A stretch of 64,000 nucleotides of DNA from Roseobacter insulae (GCF_019375555.1 NZ_JAHXDN010000007.1:106366-170365); one strand, 5' to 3'. Positions 52,016 to 61,944 are shown, counted from the first letter of the stretch. Numbers and translations are program-made. The notes: generated by a model from the letters alone, not told the origin.

Positions 52016-53029
52016 ATGACGGCCCTCAAGAAATACGCCCGCCTCGAAGCAAGCGGTCTATGGCGCGCCTCGCCCGGCGATCAGCGCCGCGAGGTCGTTG
52101 TGTCGATCGGTGATGCGACCCTGATCATCTCTGACATGCAGGACAGGGCCATCACGCATTGGTCGCTTGCTGCGGTGCAACGGGCGAACCCGGGCAAACG
52201 ACCGGCCGTTTTCTTCCCCGAGGGCGATCCCGGTGAAACGCTGGAACTCGCGGCAGCCGAGACTCAGATGATCGACGCGATCGAAAAACTGCGGCGTGCG
52301 GTCGAACGGACCCGCCCCAAGCCCGGCAGGCTCCGGTGGCTGGGCATGACGCTGTCGATTGCCGCTGTTGTCGCGGTCGGGTTGTTCTGGGTCCCGCAGG
52401 CATTGGTCAATCACACCCTGGCGGTGGTGCCGCAGGTCAAGCGGGTGGAAATTGGCGCCGCTCTGCTTGCCCGCATCGAACGAATGACCGGGTCTGCCTG
52501 CGCTGATCCCGCGGGGCTGCGCGCCCTCACCACCCTGCGGGCGCGTTTGGGGTCTGACAAGCTCATCATGCTGCCCGGAACCGTTCTGACCAGCCTGCAT
52601 CTTCCCGGCGGCCACGTCCTGCTGAACCGTGCGCTCGTCGAAGACTTCGAGGAGCCGGATGTCGTGGCCGGCTACGCGATGGTTGAACAAAGCCTGTCAC
52701 GCGCGCAGGATCCCCTGCGCGACCTGCTGGAGACAAGCGGCACATGGGCCAGCTTCCAGTTGCTGACAACGGGCAAGCTGAAAAGCGAAATACTGGACAG
52801 CTACGCCGAACACCTGCTGACCAAGAACCGGACACCCCCGGCACCGGAAGGCTTGCTGCCTGTGTTTGCGCAGGCTGAATTGCGCAGCACGCCCTACGCA
52901 TATGCACGTGACATCACAGGTGAGACGGTACTGCCCCTCATCGAAGCAGACCCGATGGCCGGCGCCGCCTCAAGGGCTCTGCTGAGCGACGCGGATTGGC
53001 TACGCCTTCAGAATATCTGCGGTGGCTAA
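52016..53029 (+). CDS. Membrane-anchored protein with a degenerate M48 peptidase-like domain
   Basis: 337 residues: a soluble N-terminal part (1-105), one transmembrane helix (about 108-131) and a C-terminal domain. Residues 196-226 read LPGGHVLLNRALVEDFEEPD then VVAGYAMVEQS, the strand-helix start of M48 (HtpX/LoiP-like) peptidases, where the helix normally carries HExxH; here the zinc motif is absent. I therefore read it as a non-catalytic M48 relative; this is my inference from pattern. It converges with the exported protein gene at 53026 (4-nt overlap). Confidence 0.65.
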   Translation: MTALKKYARLEASGLWRASPGDQRREVVVSIGDATLIISDMQDRAITHWSLAAVQRANPGKRPAVFFPEGDPGETLELAAAETQMIDAIEKLRRAVERTRPKPGRLRWLGMTLSIAAVVAVGLFWVPQALVNHTLAVVPQVKRVEIGAALLARIERMTGSACADPAGLRALTTLRARLGSDKLIMLPGTVLTSLHLPGGHVLLNRALVEDFEEPDVVAGYAMVEQSLSRAQDPLRDLLETSGTWASFQLLTTGKLKSEILDSYAEHLLTKNRTPPAPEGLLPVFAQAELRSTPYAYARDITGETVLPLIEADPMAGAASRALLSDADWLRLQNICGG

Positions 53030-53658
53030 TCGACCAGGCGGCGTGGCGTGGTGCTTGTCCAGATCTGCTTCATGTCAGCGTGCCCCTGAAGGGTTTGCTC
53101 GGCACGGCGGGGATTGAGCCGATCATCCTTCCAGACGGTGCGGTACCCCTTGGGCACAGAGACGTTCAGCGTCTGTTTCCGCTTGCGATACACATGACGG
53201 GGCATCACCCGCATGGTCGGCGTGACACCTTTGGAAGCCGCGTTTGCGGGGGTCACAACAGTGCCGACCAGGTTCGGCTCCGCCCGGCGCAACGGCACCG
53301 GACCCGGCGAACTGGCTTTCTTTGCGGCAGCCGGGACAACGGCCGCCTGCGCAGGTTTCGGCGTGATCACCACGGCCTCCTGCGGGGCCTGAGGCGTTGC
53401 GGAACGGACGGTAAAAGTTGGCTTGAGTCCGCAGATCAGCTTACGGTCGCGCGTGACGCGGGGCACCCATTGCACCGCGTCATCAATCCCGGCGCGGATA
53501 AAGGCGCACCCCGTGCTGTCGACATATTGCCTGCCCGTGTAGTTGACGGGCGGGAATTCCCGCGGCGTCACGGTGGCGCTTTGCGCCAGAGCCTGGATGC
53601 CCGCGGTCATTACAGATGCTGCAATCGTAAAGATCGCTATAATTCTGGTAAATTTCAT
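53026..53658 (-). CDS. Exported hypothetical protein with N-terminal Cys-containing domain and Ala/Pro linker
   Basis: 210 residues. The signal peptide KFTRIIAIFTIAASVMTAGIQALA is clear; after it comes a compact domain, YTGRQYVDSTGCAFIRAGID and WVPRVTRDRKLICGL, in which two cysteines probably pair. An Ala/Pro-rich linker (about 100-135) and a basic C-terminus follow. The first domain is widespread in Rhodobacteraceae envelope proteins, sometimes annotated with SPOR, though no SPOR domain is visible here. Start: two ATGs at 53661 and 53658 after GGGGGC; the second is better spaced. It follows upp by 91 bp on the same strand. Confidence 0.72.
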   Translation of the reverse strand: MKFTRIIAIFTIAASVMTAGIQALAQSATVTPREFPPVNYTGRQYVDSTGCAFIRAGIDDAVQWVPRVTRDRKLICGLKPTFTVRSATPQAPQEAVVITPKPAQAAVVPAAAKKASSPGPVPLRRAEPNLVGTVVTPANAASKGVTPTMRVMPRHVYRKRKQTLNVSVPKGYRTVWKDDRLNPRRAEQTLQGHADMKQIWTSTTPRRLVD

Positions 53659-53749
53659 CATTGCCCCCACAAGATATGGGGTCACGATGCCTGAATATCC
53701 TTTGTATGGCAAGACAAAGCACGGGTTCTACCGGCTCAAATCCGCTCAG

Positions 53750-54382
53750 TTATTTTGTGCCGAACATCCGGTCGCCGGCGTCCCCCAGTCCGGGAACGAT
53801 ATAGCCGATTTCATTGAGTTTTTCGTCAATAGCCGCGGTCACGATCGGCACATCCGGATGGGCCGCATGCATGCGTTCAATACCTTCGGGTGCCGCCAGC
53901 AGACACAGGAACCGAATATTCGTAGCACCCGCTTGCTTGAGCAGGTCAATTGCCGCGACGGAAGAATTCCCGGTTGCCAGCATCGGATCAACCGCAATTA
54001 CCAGCCGGTCATCCAACCCTTCGGGCACCTTGAAGTAGTATTGCACCGGTTGGAGCGTCTCTTCGTCGCGGTACAGCCCGACAAACCCGACGCGGGCCGA
54101 GGGGATCAACTCCAGAACCCCGTCCAACAACCCGTTCCCTGCACGGAGAATGGAAATCAGCGCAAGCTTCTTGCCGGACAGCGTCGGGGCATCCATCGCC
54201 TGCATCGGCGTTTCGATACGTTTGGTGGTCATGGGCATGCCACGCGTGACCTCGTAAGCGAGAAGCTGGCTGATCTCGCGCAGCAATTGCCGAAAGACGG
54301 CCGTCGGAGTCTCCTTGTCCCGCATGATTGTGAGCTTGTGCTGGACCAGCGGATGGTCAACGACGGTTACGTGATTGCTCAT
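53750..54382 (-). CDS. upp: Uracil phosphoribosyltransferase
   Basis: 210-residue salvage enzyme: uracil + PRPP gives UMP + PPi. The start [22 protein letters not shown] is diagnostic; the PRPP loop is [11 protein letters not shown] and the uracil-binding C-terminus is [29 protein letters not shown] (parts: [20 protein letters not shown]). AAAGG stands 7 nt before ATG at 54382. It lies 99 bp after deoB, probably in the same unit as cdd-deoA-deoB, completing base recycling from nucleosides. Confidence 0.96.
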   Translation of the reverse strand: MSNHVTVVDHPLVQHKLTIMRDKETPTAVFRQLLREISQLLAYEVTRGMPMTTKRIETPMQAMDAPTLSGKKLALISILRAGNGLLDGVLELIPSARVGFVGLYRDEETLQPVQYYFKVPEGLDDRLVIAVDPMLATGNSSVAAIDLLKQAGATNIRFLCLLAAPEGIERMHAAHPDVPIVTAAIDEKLNEIGYIVPGLGDAGDRMFGTK

Positions 54383-54481
54383 GAGGGTACCTTTCTTCAA
54401 TGCAAGCCCGGTGTAGACCCGAAGGCCGACCCGCTGCAACCCGGGCGGTGACCGGCGGGGCCGGACACCCGGCGCGGCGGG

Positions 54482-55684
54482 TCAATCGGTCGTGCTGTGG
54501 GGCTTCACGCCAAGATGACGCGCGACGATAGCCGCGACATCGGTGAAGCCGATGTGACCAAGCGCCTGCACCCCGACCCCCGCGATCAGCACGGGAACCC
54601 GTTCACGCGTATGATCGGTTCCGACCCACGTAGGGTCGTTGCCATGATCCGCTGTCAGGACCATGATGTCGCCGGGGCGCAGATGTTCCATGACCTTGCC
54701 GATTTCGTGATCGAACCATTCCAGTGCGCGGGCATAACCGGAAACATCACGGCGATGGCCATAAAGGCTGTCGAATTCGACAAAATTCGCGAAGGTCAGG
54801 CTGCCCTCTTCTGCCGTGAAGACAAGGTCGTTGAGGTGCTGCATCAGTGCCGCGTCGGATCCCTTGCGCACTTCGTCTATGCCCTGCATCGAAAAGATGT
54901 CGCCGATTTTTCCGACCGCATAGACCCTGTGCCCCGCATCCTGCACCCAATTGGTCAGGACGGGCTTGGGGGGCATGATCGCGTAATCGCGCCGATTGAC
55001 GGTCCGGTAGTAGCCGTCTTCCGCATTGCCCAGGAAGGGTCGGGCAATCACGCGGCCAACCTTCATTTCGTGCAGATGCGGGGCCAGTTCCGCGCATAGT
55101 CCGAGCAATTTTTCCAGACCGAAGGTTTCTTCATGCGCGGCGATCTGGAACACCGAATCCGCAGAAGTGTAGCAAATCGGCCAACCGGAGCGCATATGCT
55201 CGGCGCCAAGCGCGCGAATAATCGTGGTGCCGGAGGCGTGGCAATTGCCCAAAATCCCCTCCGTTCCAGCCAGTTCGCAGGTTTTTGCAACCAGCTCCGC
55301 GGGGAAGGCCTCTTCTTCATTGGGGAAATAGTGCCACTCCCATGGCACCGGCACGCCTGCCAGTTCCCAATGGCCGGAGGGTGTGTCCTTGCCGCGTGAT
55401 ACCTCTGTCGCAACCCCCCATCCGCCAAGGGGTTCCTGCCCCAGGCCAAGCGCAAGGTTGCCGCTGGCCAGTTGGGCGGCACGGCCCAGACCAAGCCGGT
55501 CGAGGTTCGGCATCACCAGCGGACCCACGCGCGCCTCGGCGGCCGAGCCTTGCGCGCAGGCACGTGCGATGTTGCACAGCGTGTTCGCGCCCTCGTCGGA
55601 GACCTCGCCATTGAAATACGTGTGCGCATCGGGCGCGCCACCTATCCCGACAGAATCCATAACCACGAGAAACGCACGCGCCAT
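54482..55684 (-). CDS. deoB: Phosphopentomutase
   Basis: 400-residue alkaline-phosphatase-fold enzyme interconverting (deoxy)ribose 1-phosphate and 5-phosphate, using two Mn2+. Metal ligands are in VVMDSVGIGGAPDAH at the N-terminus and in LTADHGNDPTWVGTDHTRE near the C-terminus; the phosphate-accepting Thr is in DTPSGHWELAG. It directly follows deoA (TGATG overlap), whose product it uses. No deoC aldolase is present in the window. Confidence 0.95.
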   Translation of the reverse strand: MARAFLVVMDSVGIGGAPDAHTYFNGEVSDEGANTLCNIARACAQGSAAEARVGPLVMPNLDRLGLGRAAQLASGNLALGLGQEPLGGWGVATEVSRGKDTPSGHWELAGVPVPWEWHYFPNEEEAFPAELVAKTCELAGTEGILGNCHASGTTIIRALGAEHMRSGWPICYTSADSVFQIAAHEETFGLEKLLGLCAELAPHLHEMKVGRVIARPFLGNAEDGYYRTVNRRDYAIMPPKPVLTNWVQDAGHRVYAVGKIGDIFSMQGIDEVRKGSDAALMQHLNDLVFTAEEGSLTFANFVEFDSLYGHRRDVSGYARALEWFDHEIGKVMEHLRPGDIMVLTADHGNDPTWVGTDHTRERVPVLIAGVGVQALGHIGFTDVAAIVARHLGVKPHSTTD

Positions 55685-57000
55685 CAGCCCACCCTTTCCC
55701 GGATCAGGTCCGGCAGCGAGGCAGGCTGTGACGGCGTGACCTGGATCGCGGCGCGGACATCTGCAACCGCCTTTTCGGCGGCATCCGGTCTGGCAGCATG
55801 CACCACCGCAAGCGGCTGACCCTTTGAAATCCTGTCGCCGAGCCGTGCAACCTGCCCGATCCCAACGGCCGGATCAACGCTGTCGCTTTCCACGGCACGC
55901 CCGCCCCCCAAAGCAACCACCGCCATGCCCAGTGCCTCACCGTCAATTTCACTGACATAACCCGCCGCGCGGGCCGGGACTTCGCGGATCACCGTTGCCT
56001 CGGGCAGGAACCGCGGCCAGTTTTCAACGAAGTGCACAGGCCCGCCCATGGCGGCGATCATCTTGCCAAATCGCTCAGCTGCGCGCCCGTCCTGCAACGC
56101 CTGCATGATCGCATCCGCACCGGCCTGAACATCCGCCGCAAGACCAGCATTGGCCAACAGCACCCCACCCAGCGCTGCGGATGTTTCCACCAGTGGCCCG
56201 CGTGCCTGCCCGGTCAGGATGCGCATAACTTCCGCGACCTCCAATGCGTTGCCGAGACTGGGCGCCAGCGGCTGGCTCATATCGCTGATGACGGCCGTGG
56301 TTTTGCACCCTGCGGCATTCGCCGTGTCCACCAGCGAGCGCGCCAGTCCCCGCGCCGCCCCGATATCCTTCATAAAGGCGCCACTGCCCACCTTGACATC
56401 CAGCACCAGCCCTTCAAGGCCGCCGGCCAGTTTCTTGGACAGGATCGACGCGGTGATCAAATCGAGGCTGTCGACGGTCGACGTCACATCGCGCACGGCG
56501 TAAAGCCTTTTGTCCGCCGGGGCGATATCACCGCTTGCGCCGACAATGGCGCATCCGGCCTGCGCAACGACCTCGCGAAATCGCGCCTCCTCCAGCTGCG
56601 TGGCAACGCCCGGGATTGCCTCAAGCTTGTCCAGCGTGCCGCCGGTATGCCCCAAACCACGGCCAGAAATCATCGGCACATAGGCACCGCAGGCCGCCAG
56701 CGCAGGCGCAAGGAGCAGTGATACACAGTCCCCCACGCCACCGGTGGAATGCTTGTCGAGAACCGGGCCATCCAGATCCCAGCGCAGAACCTTCCCACTG
56801 TCACGCATGGCGAGCGTCAAGGCCACCCGTGCCTCCTCGTCAAGGCCCCGGATACAGATGCCCATGGCAAAAGCACCGGCCTGGGCATCGCTGATCACGC
56901 CATCCGCAAGCCCTCCCGCCAGCCATTGCAGGTCTGTCGCCGGCAGTGGCTCGCCATGCCGCAAACGGGCCAGCAGTGCGCGGGCGGTGGTCTGGGTCAT
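55684..57000 (-). CDS. deoA: Thymidine phosphorylase
   Basis: 438 residues; cleaves (deoxy)thymidine with phosphate to thymine and deoxyribose 1-phosphate. The family signature LDKHSTGGVGD carries the phosphate-binding Lys/Ser/Thr; SGRGLGHTGGTLDKLEAIPG and ISDMSQPLAPSLGNALEV are the other diagnostic parts. The start at 57000 overlaps the cdd stop (ATGA). A frame open to 57456 merely runs through cdd in another phase. Part of cdd-deoA-deoB. Confidence 0.95.
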   Translation of the reverse strand: MTQTTARALLARLRHGEPLPATDLQWLAGGLADGVISDAQAGAFAMGICIRGLDEEARVALTLAMRDSGKVLRWDLDGPVLDKHSTGGVGDCVSLLLAPALAACGAYVPMISGRGLGHTGGTLDKLEAIPGVATQLEEARFREVVAQAGCAIVGASGDIAPADKRLYAVRDVTSTVDSLDLITASILSKKLAGGLEGLVLDVKVGSGAFMKDIGAARGLARSLVDTANAAGCKTTAVISDMSQPLAPSLGNALEVAEVMRILTGQARGPLVETSAALGGVLLANAGLAADVQAGADAIMQALQDGRAAERFGKMIAAMGGPVHFVENWPRFLPEATVIREVPARAAGYVSEIDGEALGMAVVALGGGRAVESDSVDPAVGIGQVARLGDRISKGQPLAVVHAARPDAAEKAVADVRAAIQVTPSQPASLPDLIRERVG

Positions 57001-57386
57001 GAATTCATGTGATCCGCAGTGAACACGCCCGGCAGCAGCTCGGCGACCGTGGTCTTCTGTTCGGTGCCGCCGGTGGTTGCCATGGTGACCGGCACATCCC
57101 CATGCGCAAACTCCGCCAGTTTCTGGCGGCACCCGCCACAAGGTGTGACGGGCATTGGTGACCCGGCAATGACATAGGCTTCCGTCAACGCCGTCTCGCC
57201 CGCCGCCACCATGGCGGCAATTGCGCCCGCCTCGGCACAGGTGCCTTCGGGAAAGGCGACATTCTCCACATTGCAGCCTGCGTAAATCGTGCCGGAGGCG
57301 CCCCGGATTGCCGCCCCGACCTTGAAACCGGAATAAGGAGCGTGCGCATTCTCGCGCACAGCTGTTGCTGCCTCTTTGAGCGACAT
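56997..57386 (-). CDS. cdd: Cytidine deaminase
   Basis: 129-residue homotetrameric-type cytidine deaminase, giving uridine and ammonia. The catalytic zinc site is CAEAGA (Cys and the proton-shuttling Glu) with PCGGCRQKL; NVENVAFPEGT is the substrate loop. The start at 57386 (MSLKEAA, preceded by AAAGGC at 7-8 nt) is preferred; an upstream ATG at 57404 and a TTG at 57410 are possible. First gene of the salvage operon, with a palindrome just upstream at 57412. Confidence 0.94.
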   Translation of the reverse strand: MSLKEAATAVRENAHAPYSGFKVGAAIRGASGTIYAGCNVENVAFPEGTCAEAGAIAAMVAAGETALTEAYVIAGSPMPVTPCGGCRQKLAEFAHGDVPVTMATTGGTEQKTTVAELLPGVFTADHMNS

Positions 57387-57411
57387 GGATCGGCCTTTCA
57401 ACATCGTCAAT

Positions 57412-57425
57412 CACCCTGCAGGGTG
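57412..57425. promoter_or_regulatory. Perfect 14-bp palindrome before cdd
   Basis: CACCCTGCAGGGTG is a perfect palindrome, 26 bp upstream of the chosen cdd start. It could be an operator of the nucleoside salvage genes or a leader hairpin. No regulator gene is adjacent. Confidence 0.4.
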
Positions 57426-57471
57426 TCTGTTGATGCCCACCAATGCAAGAGCGCAAACAGGATAACCCGAA

Positions 57472-58557
57472 TTACCCCACTGTCGTCTCGAAAACGCCCG
57501 GCAAAGAGACTTCCAGCAATTCGACATCCGCTGAAGGCTCCGCGTAGCGCACGCGCATGCCGGGCGGAATCACGAAGGCGTCTCCCGGCGTCAGCCTGTG
57601 CGGATCACGGCCTTCGCCTTCAAGCACCATGCTGCCCGCCATCACGAAGGTGAACAGGATATCGCTGTCGTGACTGTACCATGCGCTGTCCTGCGCATCA
57701 CGGCGCACCACGTGCACCCCTGCAACGTTGCCGGTGTGTTCCGCAATCGTGGTGTCAAGGCTTTGAAAACCGGGAATACGAAACGGACCCCACACCGCGC
57801 TCTCCGCCTTGTGATGCACAAATCGCTGCCCATCGAAAACACGATCGGGATTGGCGGGACCATTCGGCAACTCCATCTCGTGATCGATCGTCGTGACATG
57901 TTCGGCGGGCACGCCGATTTCGATAACCTCGATATTATCGGAGGCAAACAGCACGCGGTGCCTGATCTGTGGCGGCTGGATCACGCAATTGCCCGCCTGC
58001 AACCGGAACGGCTCTCCCTGATCCTCGTAGACGAGGTCAACCCATCCCTTGTAGCAGAAGATCAGCTGAAATCCGACGGTGTGATAATGCACCATGTCCG
58101 GAACGGGACCACCGTCGGGGATACGAATGTGGCTTGCGATGATCGACCCGCCCAGCCTGTCGGGGATCAGGTCGCGGTAATGCATGCCCGCGCGCCCAAT
58201 CACCCAGGGCGCCTGGTCTGCAAGCCGCCGCACCACAAAACTGTGCACTGTTTCCGGCATCACCATTGGTGTCTGCAAGGGCAAGATCTCGATCCGTGTG
58301 CCGTTAGGTGCCCGCAGGTGTGTCTCGCCGTTGGCAAATGTCTCGGGTGTCTCGCTCAGAATACGCAATCTGCCCGGCGGCGTATCCGCCCCCTTCTCGA
58401 TCCGCACCCGCACCCCATGCCCTGAAAAAACCGCAACCGTCGGATCATCCGCAGGAAAAATCATATCCATCCGCATGCCCAACACCTTGGTGAAAAAGGG
58501 AATATCGTCACGCAGCTCCTGCGTGGGCAACAATACCTCGGCCTGGATCTCGCTCAT
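57472..58557 (-). CDS. Fusion of a glyoxalase-like (VOC) domain with a bicupin
   Basis: 361 residues. Residues about 1-95 read as a VOC domain (TQELRDDIPFFTKVLGMRM, then DDPTVAVFSGHGVRVRIEKG); they are followed by two cupin barrels at about 130-215 (MVHYHTVGFQLIFCYKGWV, LQAGNCVIQPPQIRHRV) and 265-350 (HDSDILFTFVMAGSMVL, LTPGDAFVIPPGMRVR). Metal-binding His are clearest in the first cupin. The reaction is unknown. GC-rich repeat copy 2 lies in its upstream region. Single gene, divergent from maeB. Confidence 0.78.
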   Translation of the reverse strand: MSEIQAEVLLPTQELRDDIPFFTKVLGMRMDMIFPADDPTVAVFSGHGVRVRIEKGADTPPGRLRILSETPETFANGETHLRAPNGTRIEILPLQTPMVMPETVHSFVVRRLADQAPWVIGRAGMHYRDLIPDRLGGSIIASHIRIPDGGPVPDMVHYHTVGFQLIFCYKGWVDLVYEDQGEPFRLQAGNCVIQPPQIRHRVLFASDNIEVIEIGVPAEHVTTIDHEMELPNGPANPDRVFDGQRFVHHKAESAVWGPFRIPGFQSLDTTIAEHTGNVAGVHVVRRDAQDSAWYSHDSDILFTFVMAGSMVLEGEGRDPHRLTPGDAFVIPPGMRVRYAEPSADVELLEVSLPGVFETTVG

Positions 58558-58621
58558 CAGTCTTCTCCGAAAACGCCTGCCAACACTGCGTCAGCCTCAC
58601 CGGAATGACAACCGCTTGGCT

Positions 58622-58670
58622 TTCTCTGGTTTACAAGTATCCCGGGGAGTTTGAGGGGCAGCGCCCCTCA
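58622..58670. repeat. Dispersed intergenic GC-rich repeat, copy 2
   Basis: Begins TTCTCTGGTTTACAAGTATC, then CCGGGG, and ends in the hairpin GAGGGGC-AGC-GCCCCTC. Same orientation and layout as copy 1 at 20503-20558. It lies in the divergent region between the VOC-bicupin and maeB genes. Confidence 0.6.
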
Positions 58671-58742
58671 TCAAAACAGCACCTTGGCGCGCCCCCGGGA
58701 CTGGTTTAATGCTAAACTATCTCTGGAGGAGGCACCCGTTAC

Positions 58743-61016
58743 ATGACCGACAATAGTAATCTTCGGCAAGCCGCGCTTGATTACCATGAATTCCCCAAGC
58801 CGGGAAAACTGGAAATTCGCGCCACAAAGCCCCTGGCCAACGGTCGCGATCTGGCCCGCGCCTACTCTCCGGGGGTTGCCGAGGCATGCCTCGAGATCAA
58901 GGCAGACGGGGCCACGGCCTCGCGCTACACGGCGCGTGGCAATCTTGTTGGCGTTGTTACCAATGGCACTGCCGTTCTGGGGCTTGGAAACATCGGCGCT
59001 CTCGCCTCGAAACCGGTGATGGAGGGCAAGGCGGTTCTGTTCAAGAAATTCGCGGGCATTGACTGCTTCGATATCGAGGTGGAGGAATCCGATCCCGAAA
59101 AACTGGCGGAGATCGTATGCGCACTGGGACCGACCTTCGGCGCCATCAACCTCGAAGACATCAAGGCGCCGGACTGCTTCACGGTTGAGCGTATTTGCCG
59201 CGAACGCATGAACATCCCGGTGTTTCACGATGATCAGCATGGCACCGCCATCGTCGTTGGGGCCGCCGCGAAAAACGCGCTGCAAGTGGCAGGTAAAAAA
59301 TTCGAAGACATCAAGATCGTCTCAACGGGCGGCGGCGCGGCTGGTATCGCCTGTCTCAACATGCTGCTCAAGCTCGGCGTCCAGCGCAAAAACGTCTGGC
59401 TCTGTGACATTCATGGCCTTGTCTATGAAGGTCGCGAGGTCGACATGAACCCGATCAAGTCCGAATATGCGCAACGGTCAGAGCTGCGGACCCTGGATGA
59501 CGTGATCCCCGGTGCGGACCTGTTTCTGGGTCTCTCCGGTCCGCGGGTGCTGGATCCTGAAATGGTGGCGAAAATGGCGGATCGTCCGATTATTTTCGCG
59601 CTTGCCAACCCGACACCCGAGATTCTTCCCGACCTTGCGCGCGAGGTTGCTCCCGATGCGATCATCGCGACGGGGCGGTCGGATTTTCCAAACCAGGTCA
59701 ATAACGTCCTGTGCTTTCCGTTCATCTTTCGGGGCGCCCTGGACGTCGGCGCCACCACCATCAATGACGCGATGCAACTGGCCTGCATTGACGGCATCGC
59801 CGCCCTAGCGCGTGCCACGACCTCGGCAGAGGCCGCCGCCGCCTACCAGGGCGAAGAGTTGACGTTTGGCGCTGACTACCTGATCCCGAAACCCTTCGAC
59901 CCGCGCCTCGTCGGGGTTGTCTCTTCCGCCGTGGCAGAGGCGGCGATGGAAACCGGTGTCGCAACCCGTCCGATCGAAGATCTTGATGCCTACCGGGACA
60001 AGCTCGACGGCTCGGTGTTCAAATCCGCCCTGCTGATGCGGCCCGTGTTTCAGGCGGCGCGCACGTCGCCGCGTCGTATCGTGTTTGCCGAAGGAGAAGA
60101 CGAGCGCGTGCTGCGTGCCAGCCAGGCCATGCTGGAAGAGACCGTCGAGCGCCCCATTCTCATCGGCCGGCCCGAAGTGATCGAGCGGCGCATCGAAAAA
60201 GCAGGCCTGACCATTCGCCTGGGCAAGGATGTCGATCTGGTCAACCCGGAGAACGATCCGCGTTACCGCGACTACTGGGAAAGCTACCATGAATTGATGG
60301 CGCGGCGCGGTGTGACGCCCGATCTTGCACGGGCGATCATGCGCACCAACACAACCGCCATCGGCGCGGTCATGGTGCACCGCGAAGAAGCCGACAGCAT
60401 GATCTGCGGCACTTTCGGAGAGTTCAGGTGGCACATGAATTACGTGCAGCAAATTCTCGGAAATAAATCACTTAATCCCGTTGGTGCCCTGTCGATGATG
60501 ATCCTCGAAGACGGTCCTCTGTTTGTGGCGGATACGCAGGTTCACCTGCACCCGGACCCGCGGCAGATCGCCGATATCGCCATCGGTGCCGCGCGTCACG
60601 TGCGCCGTTTCGGAATCGAGCCGAAGATCGCCTTTTGCTCGCAATCGCAATTCGGCAATCAGGGCGAAGGCACCGGCGGGCGCCTGCGCGGTGCGATTAG
60701 ACTGCTGGACGAAGCAGGCCATGATTTCTGTTACGAAGGCGAGATGAACATTGATACGGCCCTCGATCCCGATCTGCGCACCCGCATCTTGCCCGGCAAC
60801 CGGATGGAGGGTGCTGCAAACGTTCTGGTGTTTGCCCATGCCGATGCCGCCTCGGGGGTGCGCAACATTCTCAAGATGAAGGGCGGCGGGCTGGAAGTCG
60901 GGCCCATCCTGATGGGCATGGGCAACCGGGCGCATATCGTGTCACCGTCGATTACAGCACGCGGCCTGCTGAACATGTCTGCCATCGCCGGCACACCCGT
61001 CGCGCACTACGGATGA
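58743..61016 (+). CDS. maeB: NADP-dependent malic enzyme MaeB (malic enzyme-phosphotransacetylase fusion)
   Basis: 757 residues: malic enzyme domain (about 1-430) joined to a phosphate acetyltransferase-like domain (about 440-757). The first has [41 protein letters not shown] and the Rossmann [15 protein letters not shown]; the second has [17 protein letters not shown], and [11 protein letters not shown]. It decarboxylates malate to pyruvate with NADPH; the PTA-like part serves regulation by acetyl-CoA, not catalysis, in known MaeB proteins. GGAGGAGG precedes the ATG by 10 nt. Single gene. Confidence 0.95.
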   Translation: MTDNSNLRQAALDYHEFPKPGKLEIRATKPLANGRDLARAYSPGVAEACLEIKADGATASRYTARGNLVGVVTNGTAVLGLGNIGALASKPVMEGKAVLFKKFAGIDCFDIEVEESDPEKLAEIVCALGPTFGAINLEDIKAPDCFTVERICRERMNIPVFHDDQHGTAIVVGAAAKNALQVAGKKFEDIKIVSTGGGAAGIACLNMLLKLGVQRKNVWLCDIHGLVYEGREVDMNPIKSEYAQRSELRTLDDVIPGADLFLGLSGPRVLDPEMVAKMADRPIIFALANPTPEILPDLAREVAPDAIIATGRSDFPNQVNNVLCFPFIFRGALDVGATTINDAMQLACIDGIAALARATTSAEAAAAYQGEELTFGADYLIPKPFDPRLVGVVSSAVAEAAMETGVATRPIEDLDAYRDKLDGSVFKSALLMRPVFQAARTSPRRIVFAEGEDERVLRASQAMLEETVERPILIGRPEVIERRIEKAGLTIRLGKDVDLVNPENDPRYRDYWESYHELMARRGVTPDLARAIMRTNTTAIGAVMVHREEADSMICGTFGEFRWHMNYVQQILGNKSLNPVGALSMMILEDGPLFVADTQVHLHPDPRQIADIAIGAARHVRRFGIEPKIAFCSQSQFGNQGEGTGGRLRGAIRLLDEAGHDFCYEGEMNIDTALDPDLRTRILPGNRMEGAANVLVFAHADAASGVRNILKMKGGGLEVGPILMGMGNRAHIVSPSITARGLLNMSAIAGTPVAHYG

Positions 61017-61181
61017 CGGGGCCCCGCGCCGGCACGCCCAGACAAGATGCCGACAGCCTGGGCAGTTGTGCGCGGTGGTTATCGCGCAACCATGGCTGCC
61101 GTCAATTAGCGGTTGTTGCCGGGCGTCACCGGGCTGTAAACTGATGTCATGATCTGCCAGTGACAAGAAGGATCCGACGCG

Positions 61182-61439
61182 ATGACGATAACCCGAAACC
61201 TGCTGGCCAGCGCTCTTCTTGTCAGCGCCTGTGCCACCGTAACCGATCAGACTGTGAGCAGCGTGGTCGTGAATGGTGACTCATATGAAGTCCGGACCCG
61301 CATGATTGAGGGCCCCGGCGGCAGCTACGAGACGTCAAGCGCGCGGGTGAACAACCAGTACTTCCTTTGCCGAAGAAACAGCCCCGGCGATTGCGAAGCC
61401 GCCGTGCGCCGCGGTTTGGAACGCCTCCCATTCGAGTGA
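61182..61439 (+). CDS. Small lipoprotein, member 1 of a paralogous pair
   Basis: 85 residues with signal peptide and lipobox VSAC (lipidated Cys17). The mature part, VVVNGDSYEVRTRMIEGPGGSY then a strand, ends in LCRRNSPGDCEAAVRRGLE with a CX7C pair. The gene at 61612 encodes a clear paralogue. AAGGAT stands 9 nt before ATG. Function unknown. Confidence 0.7.
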   Translation: MTITRNLLASALLVSACATVTDQTVSSVVVNGDSYEVRTRMIEGPGGSYETSSARVNNQYFLCRRNSPGDCEAAVRRGLERLPFE

Positions 61440-61611
61440 TCGACCCCGCCACCGTCACCGGGATTCATTCACAGTTGCTCACTTGCGGTCGAGAAGCCGT
61501 CAGTTCCCGGGTTTGAAGACCGTCACGCGCCTACATCGGGTTTCAGATGGCGGCAATACCGGACCGTTCCCGTCCTGATCTCCGCCACCAGATCAGAGAA
61601 AAGGAAATTTC

Positions 61612-61932
61612 ATGACCCAGATAAGCGCACCCTCCCTGACCCTCAGTGCCGTACTCGTCCTCTCCGCATCAGCCGGGTTTGCTGCCACGAAATCAGGCAG
61701 CATCACTGTCTACGGACAGGAGTACAAAACCATCACGCGGGAGTTTCAACACCGCGGCGAAACAGTTCTGACGGGTGAAGTCCGCGTCTACAATCGCAGT
61801 TGGGGCTGCGATACAACACGCCCCGGCGATTGCGAAGAAGTGGCAAAGCGCGTGCTGAATTCCAGCGGCGCCCGCACCGTGGAAGGCGCTGCGGCCAGCG
61901 CGATCCGCGAGATTATCCGCACCCCGGGCTGA
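61612..61932 (+). CDS. Small exported protein, member 2 of a paralogous pair
   Basis: 106 residues with a standard signal peptide cleaved after ASAGFA (residue 24), not a lipobox. The mature part ITVYGQEYKTITREFQHRGE, then GEVRVYNRSWGCDTTRPGDCEEVAKRVL matches member 1 strand for strand, including the same CX7C spacing and PGDCE. A C-terminal tail of about 25 residues is extra. AAGGAAA lies 6 nt before ATG. The 172-bp gap before it shows no gene. Function unknown; a small envelope protein. Confidence 0.7.
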   Translation: MTQISAPSLTLSAVLVLSASAGFAATKSGSITVYGQEYKTITREFQHRGETVLTGEVRVYNRSWGCDTTRPGDCEEVAKRVLNSSGARTVEGAAASAIREIIRTPG

Positions 61933-61944
61933 CCCGCCTCTTGC

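Noticed and set aside
57001..57456. N-terminal extension of deoA to 57456
   Set aside because: The extension is the cdd gene read in another phase; the ATG at 57000 overlapping the cdd stop gives the normal family length.
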